NCBI GenBank assembly: GCA_020351855.1
Contig: CP070670.1
Coordinates: 2,475,838 to 2,510,605, forward strand
DNA from: Gemmatimonadota bacterium
Lineage (GTDB): Bacteria > Gemmatimonadota > Gemmatimonadetes > Palauibacterales > Palauibacteraceae
DNA length: 34,768 nucleotides
Reading direction: 5' to 3'
The notes beneath the pieces are model-generated. The model did not search any database and was not told the origin of the DNA. It worked only from the letters and a program-made list of their open reading frames with translations. Below, one piece after another: positions 1 through 7,966 of this stretch (positions within the stretch are counted from its first letter, which is position 1; each line of letters begins with the position of its first letter). The position numbers and the translations under genes are program-made.

Positions 1-89
1 AATAGCGTGGGACCCCGTAGCGGCGTATCCTTCTCCGCGCGTCGCGCACCCCTGTCCAGACATCCGTTTGCCCAAAGGAGGATTCCCCC

Positions 90-1037
90 ATGTCCCGACG
101 TCTTCTTATGGTTTTCAGTTTAGCCCTGGCGGCCGGCCTTGCGGCCTGCGGGCCGGCGGACCGCGCGGAGGTCGAGGATGCGGCGGACCGGGCAGCGGGC
201 GCGGTGAGTGCCGGGGCGGGCGTCGTCGACGTGGTGGCCCGCGAATTCGCCTTCGACGCACCGGACAGCATTCCTTCGGGCTGGACGACGTTCCGCATGG
301 AGAACGCCGGCGAGCAAGAGCACTTCCTGGTTCTGTGGCGCCTTCCGGATGGGACGTCGTTCGAGGACTACAGAGTGGAGGTCGTCGAGGTCTTCGGCCG
401 GGTGTGGGAGCGCTACACGGCGGGAGAGATCGATCGGGAAGGGGCCGGACGGGCGCTGGGGGAGGAGCTCCCGGCCTGGTTCTTCACCGGCGTGACGCCC
501 AGCGGCGGCCCGGCGCTCACGGAGCCGGGCGAGAGCGCGCAGGCCACCGTCCGGCTCGTGCCCGGCACGTACGTGATGGAGTGCTACGTCAAGACCCCCG
601 ATGGGCGATTCCACAGCGAAGTCGGCATGCTGCGGCAGCTCACCGTGACCGACGAATCGACCGACGCCTCGCCGCCGGATGCCGATGTCCGGCTTACGCT
701 CTCCAACTACGAGATCGCGTCCTCGGGCGAGCTCGCGGCGGGCACCCGTACGGTGGCCGTCGACGTGCAGGAGAACCCTGAAGGATTCCTGGCACACGAC
801 ATCAACCTGTTCCGCCTCGAGGCGGGAGCCGACGTCCAGGAGATCGTGGACTGGATGGACTGGATGGACCTCGAGCAGTTCCGGGCCCCGGCGCCGGGAT
901 ACTCCCTGGGCGGGATGGAGCATATGGCTGCCGGCGCCACGGGTTACCTGACCGTCCGGCTCGGGCCGGGCCGGTACGCCTGGGTGTCGGAGGGCTACGG
1001 CGCCCAGGGCATGGTCCGGACGTTCGACGTGGAGTGA
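90..1037 (+). CDS. Lipoprotein with two cupredoxin-like domains
   Basis: This is a 315-residue predicted lipoprotein. The signal peptide ends in a lipobox (LAAC, lipidated Cys20), so it should be anchored to a membrane facing the periplasm. Two similar beta-rich halves follow, about residues 45-187 and 199-315; each ends in a cupredoxin-like 'PGTY/PGRY...' strand. The first half carries His78, Cys165, His175 and Met180, a set that could form a type 1 copper site, although the Cys-His spacing is longer than in plastocyanin. The second half has no cysteine and probably binds no copper. The start is supported by a strong AAAGGAGG at about 74-81, eight bases before the ATG. The gene is convergent with the next lipoprotein, 10 bases away. 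The copper role is inference; the lipoprotein call is firm. Confidence 0.85.
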   Translation: MSRRLLMVFSLALAAGLAACGPADRAEVEDAADRAAGAVSAGAGVVDVVAREFAFDAPDSIPSGWTTFRMENAGEQEHFLVLWRLPDGTSFEDYRVEVVEVFGRVWERYTAGEIDREGAGRALGEELPAWFFTGVTPSGGPALTEPGESAQATVRLVPGTYVMECYVKTPDGRFHSEVGMLRQLTVTDESTDASPPDADVRLTLSNYEIASSGELAAGTRTVAVDVQENPEGFLAHDINLFRLEAGADVQEIVDWMDWMDLEQFRAPAPGYSLGGMEHMAAGATGYLTVRLGPGRYAWVSEGYGAQGMVRTFDVE

Positions 1038-1047
1038 GTGCGGGAGG

Positions 1048-1500
1048 CTACTCCAGGCGCGCCTGCCAGAAGTAGGCGAACCCGTCGCAGCAGGGGTCGA
1101 TGAGCACCAGCTCGCCGGCGAGCTCCAGTCCGACCTCTTGCTCCTCCCGGCCGAGGAGCGGCTCCTCGTAGCGCAGCCGGGCCATGACCGAGATGTCACC
1201 GAGGTCCTGGGCGGGAAGGAACTCGAAGCGCGTGTCGGTCTCCACGGTGCCGTCGCGGGTGAGCTGGATCCGGTCAGGGCGCGTGATGCGGAGCACCATC
1301 TGGTAGCCTTCGCTCTCCGGCGTGATCGTGATTCCCGAGATGCCTCCTTCGGCCCGCACCCACTCCCAGGAGCCGAAGAGCTGATCCTCTAGCGTCGGCT
1401 CGGTCGGACCCGAGCAGGCCGGCAGTAGGAGCGCCACGGTCGCTGCCAGCGCCAACCAGGCCCGCCAGCCGGAGTCGCGGATCAGGCGTATCCTCAACAT
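1048..1500 (-). CDS. Small lipoprotein, function unknown
   Basis: This is a predicted lipoprotein of 150 residues. The ATG at 1500 is chosen because it puts an Arg-rich n-region, a hydrophobic stretch and a lipobox (LLPAC) at the N terminus; the open frame extends upstream to 1608, but that extension would bury the signal peptide. The mature part begins SGPTEP and reads as a small beta barrel (GSWEWVRAEGG, then alternating strands such as DRIQLTRDGTVETDTRF), similar in style to lipocalin-like lipoproteins. The late Cys-Cys pair (IDPCCDGFAYFW) may form a disulfide or a metal site. It lies 112 bases downstream of the sulfotransferase on the same strand, so it may be read with that cluster or on its own. 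I do not recognise a specific family. Confidence 0.75.
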   Translation of the reverse strand: MLRIRLIRDSGWRAWLALAATVALLLPACSGPTEPTLEDQLFGSWEWVRAEGGISGITITPESEGYQMVLRITRPDRIQLTRDGTVETDTRFEFLPAQDLGDISVMARLRYEEPLLGREEQEVGLELAGELVLIDPCCDGFAYFWQARLE

Positions 1501-1612
1501 TGGTCGAAGGCCTCCATCAAAGGGCGCGCGAGCTCCAATGATCTCGCTGCTCGGCAGTACATACCCTACAGATGACGGGTCAGCGGCTCCATTGGTTACA
1601 GGGGCCACCCGG

Positions 1613-2416
1613 TCACACCCGACGCTCGTGCCAGGCGCCGATCCTCCGACCGATGAACGCCTCCAGGCGTTCCACGTCGCGCTGAAGACGGCTGAGGATG
1701 GGGGCGGGGAGGCTTTCGCTTCCCCCGAGCGAGCTCCTGTGTACCGACACGCAATTGAGCCTTGGAAACGGTGAGGGTTCGACGACCGGGATCCGGAGGA
1801 AGCGGCAGACGCTCTTCCAACCTTCGATTGGGTCGCTCAGGAGCTCCTCCAGCACGATCAGGTGGATTGCATCCGGGTGAAAACCAGAATTGAGGAATCG
1901 GGAGAGCTGTTGATGATAGAGGCTCGTGCTAACGACGTCGCAGGAGGAGTTCAAGTAGTCGGCGAGTTCGACCGGAGGCCTGTTCAAGGGCTTCAATTGC
2001 TCGAAGCGGAACTGCGAGAGGATCCGATCGCCCGGATGCCGCACCAGGTACATCAGCTTCATGTCCGGGTTGGTCCGGAACATCTTGCTCGGCACACCCG
2101 AGCTGATGGCAGGAAAGCGCGTGTACAGGTCGGTCGCCTCGCCGAAATGCCGTTCTCCCGCATAGCGACGCGTCATTTCGGCGATCAGCTCTGCATCGCT
2201 GAGGTTTCTCCTCTTCTGAACAAGGCTGACGTACTTGCTCGGGTACCGAATTGGCTCTGCCGGATCCACGAACAATGCGGGCCCCTTGATCGGGGACATG
2301 TAGATGTCGGGGTGGCCCGACAAGAAGGCGTGGAAGCTCGTGGTGCCGCACCGCATCGCCCCGATCACCACGAAGGTGGGACAGCAGGGCAGGGGACTAG
2401 TCATCATCGCCGGCAT
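1613..2416 (-). CDS. Sulfotransferase (PAPS-dependent family)
   Basis: This 267-residue protein looks like a PAPS-dependent sulfotransferase, which moves sulfate from 3'-phosphoadenylyl sulfate onto a hydroxyl or amine of a glycan or small molecule. The 5'-phosphosulfate-binding loop is clear at about residues 17-28 (VIGAMRCGTTSF), followed by the usual 'FLSGHPDIYMSPIKGPALFV' layout. The 3'-phosphate motif is at about 120-135 (LMYLVRHPGDRILSQF), and the C-terminal region has LEELLSDP, typical of the heparan-sulfate-sulfotransferase-like bacterial group. The start overlaps the last 20 bases of the upstream glycosyltransferase, so the two are translationally coupled; internal ATGs at 2407 and 2404 are alternatives. 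Its position behind two glycosyltransferases suggests it sulfates their product, a surface glycan. The acceptor cannot be read from the sequence. Confidence 0.85.
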   Translation of the reverse strand: MPAMMTSPLPCCPTFVVIGAMRCGTTSFHAFLSGHPDIYMSPIKGPALFVDPAEPIRYPSKYVSLVQKRRNLSDAELIAEMTRRYAGERHFGEATDLYTRFPAISSGVPSKMFRTNPDMKLMYLVRHPGDRILSQFRFEQLKPLNRPPVELADYLNSSCDVVSTSLYHQQLSRFLNSGFHPDAIHLIVLEELLSDPIEGWKSVCRFLRIPVVEPSPFPRLNCVSVHRSSLGGSESLPAPILSRLQRDVERLEAFIGRRIGAWHERRV

Positions 2417-3233
2417 CGTGCGGGGCCTGGCGCGGTCCCGACGGAAAGTAGGGGTGATCCTGAAGCACCTCTGGAAGACTGCGTGGGTCGATTCTCACCG
2501 CGCGTCTCCAGCGTGATGCAGGGTGCTTCCTGAACAGGTCCGTTGCGTCCGGCGACCACCGAAGCCATTTGGCCTCATACCAATCCGGAAGCACCTCGTG
2601 GGCGTGCGAGATCGTATGAATCTTCTCCCACATGCGCTCGTCGCTCAACACATAGCCCATGTGCCAGTAGTAGATGTCGTCAGGAAGATCGAGCCGCTGG
2701 CCAGTCGGCCTCCGCGGAAGCCGCTCGAATACTGTCCTCTCGTCGATATGGACGGCAATAGCCATCCGATGGTCGGATTCGACCACATAGTCGAAGCGCC
2801 GGTAGCAGGTCATGTACCGCGCATAGTAGACCGCTCCCGGACTGGCCCGCCGACAGACCTCGTCAACCACCCTCTTGACCATGCCCGTGGGATAAACTTC
2901 GTCGGCATCGGTGATCAGGCAGATCTCGCAGCCGATCTGCCTGAGACGTTCGAGTGCCGCCTGCCGCACCTGCGGCGCAGAGTCCCAGGTGCCTTCAATG
3001 ATTTCGACGTTGGGGTGATCGGCTCGGAACGAGTCCAAGATCTCCCGGGTGCGATCGGGCCCGCCAAACTGCTCTCGCGCCTTGGGGTTCGAGGCGATCC
3101 AGGGACGCTCCGAGTACATGACGACGACATGATCGATGCTGGGGGCAAGGCAGCGGAGGGCGTAACCGATGTACTCCTCCTGCTTGTAGGCCAGCATCAT
3201 CGCGCCGGACCGAAATCGACCGGCGTCACTCAT
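2397..3233 (-). CDS. Glycosyltransferase, GT2-like
   Basis: This 278-residue protein is probably a GT-A fold glycosyltransferase. It opens with GAMMLAYKQEEYIGYALRCL, the usual start of GT2-type enzymes that act on 'new positions' of a growing glycan, and has a metal-binding DADE motif (CLITDADEVYP) where the nucleotide-sugar site is expected. The second half has WHMGYVLSDERMWEKI, a pattern seen in related bacterial transferases. The open frame extends to 3335, but the ATG at 3233 lies one base after the stop of the upstream gene and gives the expected N terminus, so I use it. It sits in a tight three-gene run with another transferase upstream and a sulfotransferase downstream. Donor and acceptor sugars are unknown. 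Confidence 0.8.
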   Translation of the reverse strand: MSDAGRFRSGAMMLAYKQEEYIGYALRCLAPSIDHVVVMYSERPWIASNPKAREQFGGPDRTREILDSFRADHPNVEIIEGTWDSAPQVRQAALERLRQIGCEICLITDADEVYPTGMVKRVVDEVCRRASPGAVYYARYMTCYRRFDYVVESDHRMAIAVHIDERTVFERLPRRPTGQRLDLPDDIYYWHMGYVLSDERMWEKIHTISHAHEVLPDWYEAKWLRWSPDATDLFRKHPASRWRRAVRIDPRSLPEVLQDHPYFPSGPRQAPHDAGDDD

Positions 3234-3234
3234 C

Positions 3235-4215
3235 TCAGGACTGTGGGAGAAGTGACTGCGGCGGCTGGTCGTCGCAGTCAAGACAGCGATCCCGTAACGA
3301 CTCGACCACGTAGCGGTGCAGGTCGGGCCTGTCACTGGCCCACCGCCAGGCTCCGCCCTCGTCGATGGCTAGGTCGGCTTCCGGATCGAAGTTGAACCTG
3401 CTGAGCCCCGCGTACGGAGCGCGCCTGGCCCTGCGTTTCGCATCTCCGTGCCAGAGGTGGGCAAGCGCCACGTCCGCGTATCCAACCCGGCCGGACACCC
3501 TGCTATGGAAGCGGCGAGCCCACTGCCGGTAGTGGCTCGCGTGGGGCTCGCTCATCTCATAGACCGCTATCGTATCATCGAACCGTCCGTACGCTGCTGA
3601 AGCCAGGGCCTTGTCTCCGCAGCCGAGTATGAACCCATCGGACAGCCCGATATCTTGGATCACTTCCCTTCTGGCTGCCCAGGCGAATCCGGGCAGGTAT
3701 CCAAACCGTTGGCTGGACCCGATGCTGCTGAAGATCGAGAATGGCAGGGAGGAGTCCTGCATCCTCTTTCCGAGCGACAGGAAGGAGGTCGGTGCAGGTT
3801 CGAGCCCAATGCGGGGGTCGCTGCCGTCGGGCAGCGCGACTTGGCTGAAGCTGGAAAACGGTTGAACGATCGGCCATGTCTCCAGCGCCGACATCGTCAA
3901 TTCCGGCCAGGCGTCATCGAAGAAGGCCACATCGCAGTCCAGCCAGACGATGGCCTGACACTCCGGCGGCAACTCCTGCATGGCTCGATTGAGAAGGCGT
4001 TCCTTCTGCCATAGCACGTCTCGACCCGGGATGGTTACGAGTACATCGGCGTCGGCGTGATCGAGCTCGTGCTCTCCGAAGTCCAACTCCACCGCCACGA
4101 GCGGGACATTGAGTCGGGCGCGAAAGACAGCGTAGTTGAGCCGCCTGCGGCGGGATCGTGCAGGGTTGAAGTAGGACGTGATCGCCCACAGCTGGCCGGG
4201 CTTCCGTTTGGTCAT
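3235..4215 (-). CDS. Putative glycosyltransferase
   Basis: The 326-residue product looks like a retaining or GT-A type glycosyltransferase of an uncommon family. It starts LWAITSYFNPARSRRRRLNYAVFR, a pattern found in proteins annotated as glycosyltransferase-like, and has a DxD-type motif in IVWLDCDVAFF, expected to hold the divalent metal and nucleotide sugar. A second conserved-looking block is GFAWAARREVIQDIGL, with GCGDKALASAAYG after it, matching the acceptor-side loop of GT2/GT27-like folds. It is the first gene of the three-gene minus-strand cluster. A GGGAGG sequence lies only two bases before the ATG, closer than usual. A 185-base gap separates it from the upstream lipoprotein gene, so its promoter is probably there. 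The exact linkage it makes is not known. Confidence 0.75.
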   Translation of the reverse strand: MTKRKPGQLWAITSYFNPARSRRRRLNYAVFRARLNVPLVAVELDFGEHELDHADADVLVTIPGRDVLWQKERLLNRAMQELPPECQAIVWLDCDVAFFDDAWPELTMSALETWPIVQPFSSFSQVALPDGSDPRIGLEPAPTSFLSLGKRMQDSSLPFSIFSSIGSSQRFGYLPGFAWAARREVIQDIGLSDGFILGCGDKALASAAYGRFDDTIAVYEMSEPHASHYRQWARRFHSRVSGRVGYADVALAHLWHGDAKRRARRAPYAGLSRFNFDPEADLAIDEGGAWRWASDRPDLHRYVVESLRDRCLDCDDQPPQSLLPQS

Positions 4216-4400
4216 TTCCTCCCGCCGGCGCAGAGGCCGGGTGCGTCCGCGTCAGCTCTTTGCGGCTAGCCGAAGCACTGCTGGCCCACCCGGCTGCGGC
4301 TTCTACCTGCTTCTTCCCGAAAGGAAAACACTGCGCCGGCAGCTGGCCGCTAGCAAGCCACAAGGGCGACGATCTAGAGCAAACTCTGGACCGAGAAACA

Positions 4401-4790
4401 TCAGCAGATCGCGAGGCAGGTAGCGAGAGCGGCGATGGATGAGTAAAGGAAGATCGCGCTGGCCGTCTTCTTCCCATCGTGCTGTCTGATCTCGACCCAC
4501 ACGACGTCGCGGGACGGTATCTTGACGACGCACTCTCCCCCTTCGGCGGGGCAGGGCCCCACCTCGTAGCCGCTTGCAAACGCTACGTTGCGGGTGAGTC
4601 CCATCACGCTGTCCCCCACCATGGCTGGCGAATCCAGCACCCCCTGGCGGTCCCGCAGCACGACACGGAGCCGTTCCGGCCGCTCTGCCGCACCGAGGCT
4701 GGAGCTCAGATCCTGCGGTTCGCTCCATTTCGTGCAGGCGGCCGTCCCGGCGACGAGGAGCAGGAGAATCATGATGCGGCGTGACATCAT
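4401..4790 (-). CDS. Small lipoprotein, function unknown
   Basis: This is a 129-residue predicted lipoprotein. Starting at the ATG at 4790 gives a short basic n-region, a hydrophobic core (IMILLLLVAGTAAC) and a lipobox with the lipidated Cys at residue 19; the open frame extends to 4838 without adding anything sensible. The mature part reads as a small beta domain: ERLRVVLRDRQGVLDSPAMVGDSVMGL followed by KIPSRDVVWVEIRQHDG, in which a quantity is 'stored' on repeated short strands. A C-terminal hydrophobic helix (ASAIFLYSSIAALATCLAIC) could be a second membrane anchor, which is odd for a lipoprotein. It begins 11 bases after tctB ends and is probably the last gene of the transporter operon. 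Function unknown. Confidence 0.7.
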   Translation of the reverse strand: MMSRRIMILLLLVAGTAACTKWSEPQDLSSSLGAAERPERLRVVLRDRQGVLDSPAMVGDSVMGLTRNVAFASGYEVGPCPAEGGECVVKIPSRDVVWVEIRQHDGKKTASAIFLYSSIAALATCLAIC

Positions 4791-4801
4791 CTTGTCGTCC
4801 T

Positions 4802-5221
4802 TCAGGCCGTTCCAATGATGACGGCGAAGAGCACCCAAAGCCCGAGCGCCGAGAGGGCCGCGGCTGCGATGGCGCGCGGCCAGGCCTCGCGGCTCTGTGC
4901 CCGCAGGAACAGAAGAACGTAAACGCCGGGGCCCCAGACGATCCCCAGCAGCTCTACGAGAACGGGAACCAGGAGGATCCAGGCCAAGGCGGACGGCCGG
5001 CTCTGCTGCTCCGCCCGACCCGATGGCGGCCCGGCCGCTGCAGGGTGGAGGACGGCCCGAACGTCTCGACCCGCCTGGGCGATCAGCAGCACTACGAGCG
5101 GCGCGACCACGAGGAGCGGAATCTGGCGTGCCACGGCACCCATTCCCAGCGTGAGGTGCAGCATCGCGCAGGCCAGGGCGAGCAGGGCAAGGGTGAAGCC
5201 GGTCCGGCCGCGCTTGCTCAT
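4802..5221 (-). CDS. tctB: TctB-like small permease subunit
   Basis: This 139-residue protein is the small membrane subunit of a tripartite tricarboxylate transporter. Four hydrophobic helices are visible, at about residues 9-27, 33-50, 78-105 and 114-137, with a basic N terminus (MSKRGRTG) placing that end in the cytoplasm. TctB proteins are short, poorly conserved four-helix proteins and are recognised mainly by size, helix number and position next to TctA; all three fit here. The ATG at 5221 overlaps the tctA stop by four bases (ATGA), which decides the start over the longer frame to 5389. The family moves citrate or other carboxylates using the proton or sodium gradient together with TctA and the TctC receptor. 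Confidence 0.85.
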   Translation of the reverse strand: MSKRGRTGFTLALLALACAMLHLTLGMGAVARQIPLLVVAPLVVLLIAQAGRDVRAVLHPAAAGPPSGRAEQQSRPSALAWILLVPVLVELLGIVWGPGVYVLLFLRAQSREAWPRAIAAAALSALGLWVLFAVIIGTA

Positions 5222-6795
5222 CGGTCGCCCGACCCGCGGGCGTCCGGTCCCGCGCTCGGCCTGCCGCGTCCAGGGGTCCGATCCGGCCCCTCCTTCGGGT
5301 ACCGGATCGCCGCTGCGACCCGGTCTCGCCGGAGCCAGACCGTGGACACCAGAAGGATTCCCAGCGCGATGACCACGGGGCGTGACCAAAACTGAATGCG
5401 CCCGAGGCGCTGAAGGCTCAACGTGAGGTGCAGGTTGAGCTCGAACATCGGTCCCAGCACGAACGCGATAATGAAGGCGACCCTCGGCCAGCCGAATCTC
5501 TTCATGCCGTATCCGGCAACGCCGAATCCGAAGGTCAGCCAGACGTCGCCGATCCTCCCCTGATAGGCGAAGGCGCCTGCGGCTGCGAGGACGAGAATCG
5601 GCAGCACCACCCGGTGCGTCGGCACCACCGTGAGCCGCGACAACGGGCCCACCAGCGAGAGCCCGACGAGCGAGGTCATCCAGTTGGAGAGGAAGAGCGA
5701 CCAGATAAGCACGAAGGCGAGGGGGAGCTGCGTGGTCATCAGCTCCTCTCCCGGCCGGATCCCGTGGAGAGCGAGCACGCCGATCAGGATGGCCGTCCCG
5801 GCGCTCCCCGGGATCCCGAACGCGAGGGCGGGAAGGAGAGCGCCGCCGTCCTTGGCATCGTTGGCGGCTTCGGGAGCGATCACGCCCCGAATGTCTCCTC
5901 GACCGAAGGTGCCTCCAGGCCCGGCGGACCGGGCGGCTTCCCCGTACGCGACGAACGCGGCGGCCGTGCCCCCGACCCCGGGGATCACGCCGACGATGGT
6001 TCCGATGACGGAGCTCTTGAGGAAGAGGCCGAAGTGGCGCAGCACGGAGCGCACTCCGGCGGTGGCGCTGCCCGTCAGCTGCTCGAGGCGCGTCGATCCC
6101 GAGATGGTCGAGCGGCCGCTGACCATGAGGTCAATGACCTCGGCCACGGCGAATATGCCCAGAAAGACGGGGACGAGGCTCAGGCCGTCCTGCAGGTAGA
6201 GGGTGTCGAGCGTGTAGCGGAGCTCGCTCGTGCGGGGGTCGAACCCGACGAAGGAGAGCAGCAGGCCGAACAGCGCTACCGCCAGCCCCTTCAACACGGA
6301 ACCGCGGATGACCGTCACGATCATGGCGAGGCCCCAGATCGCCAGCATCAGGTTCTCCGCCGGACCGAAGAGCATGACGAGCGCGCCGACGACCGGGATC
6401 AGCAGCAGGAGCACGAAAATGCCGAACGACGAGCCGAGGGCGGAAGCGGCGGCCGAGCAGCCGAGCGCCGTCTTCGCCTGGCCGGCCTGGGCCAGCGGGT
6501 AGCCGTCGAGCATCGTGGCGGCGTTGGGAGCCGTTCCAGGGATGTTGAAGAGGATCGCCGTGGCGGAGCCCATGAACGTCGCGCCGCCGACGAGCGCCCC
6601 GAAGAGGAGCAGGACGGGAACGGGCGCCCACTGGTAGGTCAGGGGAACCATCAGCGCCATCAAGGCCGCTCCGCTGAGGCCCGGCAGGATGGAGAAGGTC
6701 ATGGCCAGCAGCGTGCCGGCCACCGGAATGAGGATGTTCGGCCAGGAGAGAACGATCAGGAGGCCTTCCCAGGCTGCCTGTCCGATGAGATCCAC
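5218..6795 (-). CDS. tctA: TctA-like large permease subunit
   Basis: The 525-residue protein is the large permease of a tripartite tricarboxylate transporter. It has about ten to twelve hydrophobic helices and the family hallmarks: LPGLSGAALMALMVPLTYQW near the N terminus, GSATAILFNIPGTAPNAATMLDGYPLAQAG after it, and the internal repeat copy GVIPGVGGTAAAFVAYGEAARS followed by GVIAPEAANDAKDGGALLPALAFGIPGS. Length is normal for the family (about 500). The C-terminal 40 residues are polar and Arg/Gly-rich, probably a cytoplasmic tail. Translation starts at GTG 6795, three bases after the tctC stop, with GGAGGA 11 bases upstream. It works with TctB and the TctC binding protein in carboxylate uptake; the neighbouring CoA-ligase-like gene suggests the substrate is an organic acid that is activated after entry. 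Confidence 0.95.
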   Translation of the reverse strand: MDLIGQAAWEGLLIVLSWPNILIPVAGTLLAMTFSILPGLSGAALMALMVPLTYQWAPVPVLLLFGALVGGATFMGSATAILFNIPGTAPNAATMLDGYPLAQAGQAKTALGCSAAASALGSSFGIFVLLLLIPVVGALVMLFGPAENLMLAIWGLAMIVTVIRGSVLKGLAVALFGLLLSFVGFDPRTSELRYTLDTLYLQDGLSLVPVFLGIFAVAEVIDLMVSGRSTISGSTRLEQLTGSATAGVRSVLRHFGLFLKSSVIGTIVGVIPGVGGTAAAFVAYGEAARSAGPGGTFGRGDIRGVIAPEAANDAKDGGALLPALAFGIPGSAGTAILIGVLALHGIRPGEELMTTQLPLAFVLIWSLFLSNWMTSLVGLSLVGPLSRLTVVPTHRVVLPILVLAAAGAFAYQGRIGDVWLTFGFGVAGYGMKRFGWPRVAFIIAFVLGPMFELNLHLTLSLQRLGRIQFWSRPVVIALGILLVSTVWLRRDRVAAAIRYPKEGPDRTPGRGRPSAGPDARGSGDR

Positions 6796-6798
6796 CGG

Positions 6799-7953
6799 CT
6801 AGCCGATCCTCCGCGCTGCGTCTTCCACGATGGGCAACAGGGCGGCCACTGCGGCGGACGCTTGGGCTACCTCGCGCTCCACCTCCGGGGCGGAAGCCGT
6901 ATCCAGGGAGCGCCTTGCCCGCGCGGCGGACGCACGGAACTCCGGATGGTCGAGCGCGCGACCAAGGGCCTGCTTGATGCACGGCGCGAGCCCCGGGTCG
7001 AGACCCCGCGGGCCGACGAGCAGGCGTCCCAGCGACGTGAACGCCACGAGTCCTTCCGCCACCTCCCGCAGGTGCGGACCGCCCAGGGCGAAGATCTCCG
7101 GTCGGCGTGTGGCGACACCCGCATCGCCGGCCAGGTGCGGGACGCCGTCCAGGCGCGAGCCCGAAGCGGGCGGCATCCGCGAGAGGTGGAGGATCGGAGC
7201 GAGCCGGCCGGAGGCGACCTCCTCGCGCACCGAGTCCGCATCGGCAGTCGCGTAGTCGACATCGCCCCGGGCGAGTGCCAGCATGACCTCGGTGCTTCCC
7301 GGGAAACCGGCGACAAAGCGTATCTCGAGCCCGAAGAGGTAGGCGCTCACGGCGCAGTTCACGAAGTTCTGGCTGAACGTGCCGGTGATGCCGGCGACGA
7401 GGGGCCCGGAGCGCGCGCGCTCGATGAGCCCGTCGATCGTCTTGATGCCTCCGTCCCCCGACGTGACGAGCATCGGGTGCAGGCGCGCGATGCGCGCCAG
7501 AGGCATCAGGTCGTTCTCCAGATCGGGTGCGCCGGCAAGGCCACGACGGTTCGCCAGGAGAAGACCGGGACCATCCAAAATCCCGAGCGTTCGGCCGTCC
7601 GGAGCGGAGCTTGCCAGTGTTCGGGCCGCCACCAGGCCGGCGGCTCCCGGAAGGTTGTGGACGACGATCCTGGCTTCGAGCTCGCGTTCCAGGACGGGTT
7701 CCAGCAACCTCGAATACGCGTCGTAGCCGCCGCCCGGCGAGTAGCCCACCAGCCAGCGGACCGTCTTCCCCCTCAGCCGATCGCATGCCGGCCGGCGCGC
7801 ATAGCCCGACACGGCGTCCGCCCCGCGGGCCCCGGTGAGCAGCCACCCCAGCAGCATGCCGGCGAGCGCCTCCCGGCGCGTGAGGACGATTCCGCCGTCC
7901 GGGTCGCGCAGCGGATCGGGCAGGTCTTCGCTCGGGCCTCGCGGCGTCGTCAA
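6799..7953 (-). CDS. tctC: TctC/Bug-type solute receptor with Tat-like signal
   Basis: This is the extracytoplasmic solute receptor of the transporter. It has the Bug/TctC features: VRWLVGYSPGGGYDAYSRLLEPVLE near the start of the mature part, IVVHNLPGAAGLVAARTLASSAPDG, and VAGFPGSTEVMLALARGDVDYATAD in the hinge half. I start it at TTG 7953 (384 residues) because AAGGAG lies eight bases upstream, just past the end of the ligase gene; an alternative TTG at 8001 or GTG at 7995 would add up to 16 residues but has no ribosome site. The N terminus carries TRREALAGMLLGWLL, a twin-arginine-type signal, whereas most family members use the general secretory route. It binds a carboxylate in the periplasm and hands it to TctA/TctB. 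Confidence 0.85.
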   Translation of the reverse strand: MTTPRGPSEDLPDPLRDPDGGIVLTRREALAGMLLGWLLTGARGADAVSGYARRPACDRLRGKTVRWLVGYSPGGGYDAYSRLLEPVLERELEARIVVHNLPGAAGLVAARTLASSAPDGRTLGILDGPGLLLANRRGLAGAPDLENDLMPLARIARLHPMLVTSGDGGIKTIDGLIERARSGPLVAGITGTFSQNFVNCAVSAYLFGLEIRFVAGFPGSTEVMLALARGDVDYATADADSVREEVASGRLAPILHLSRMPPASGSRLDGVPHLAGDAGVATRRPEIFALGGPHLREVAEGLVAFTSLGRLLVGPRGLDPGLAPCIKQALGRALDHPEFRASAARARRSLDTASAPEVEREVAQASAAVAALLPIVEDAARRIG

Positions 7954-7966
7954 CAGCCCCTCTCCT

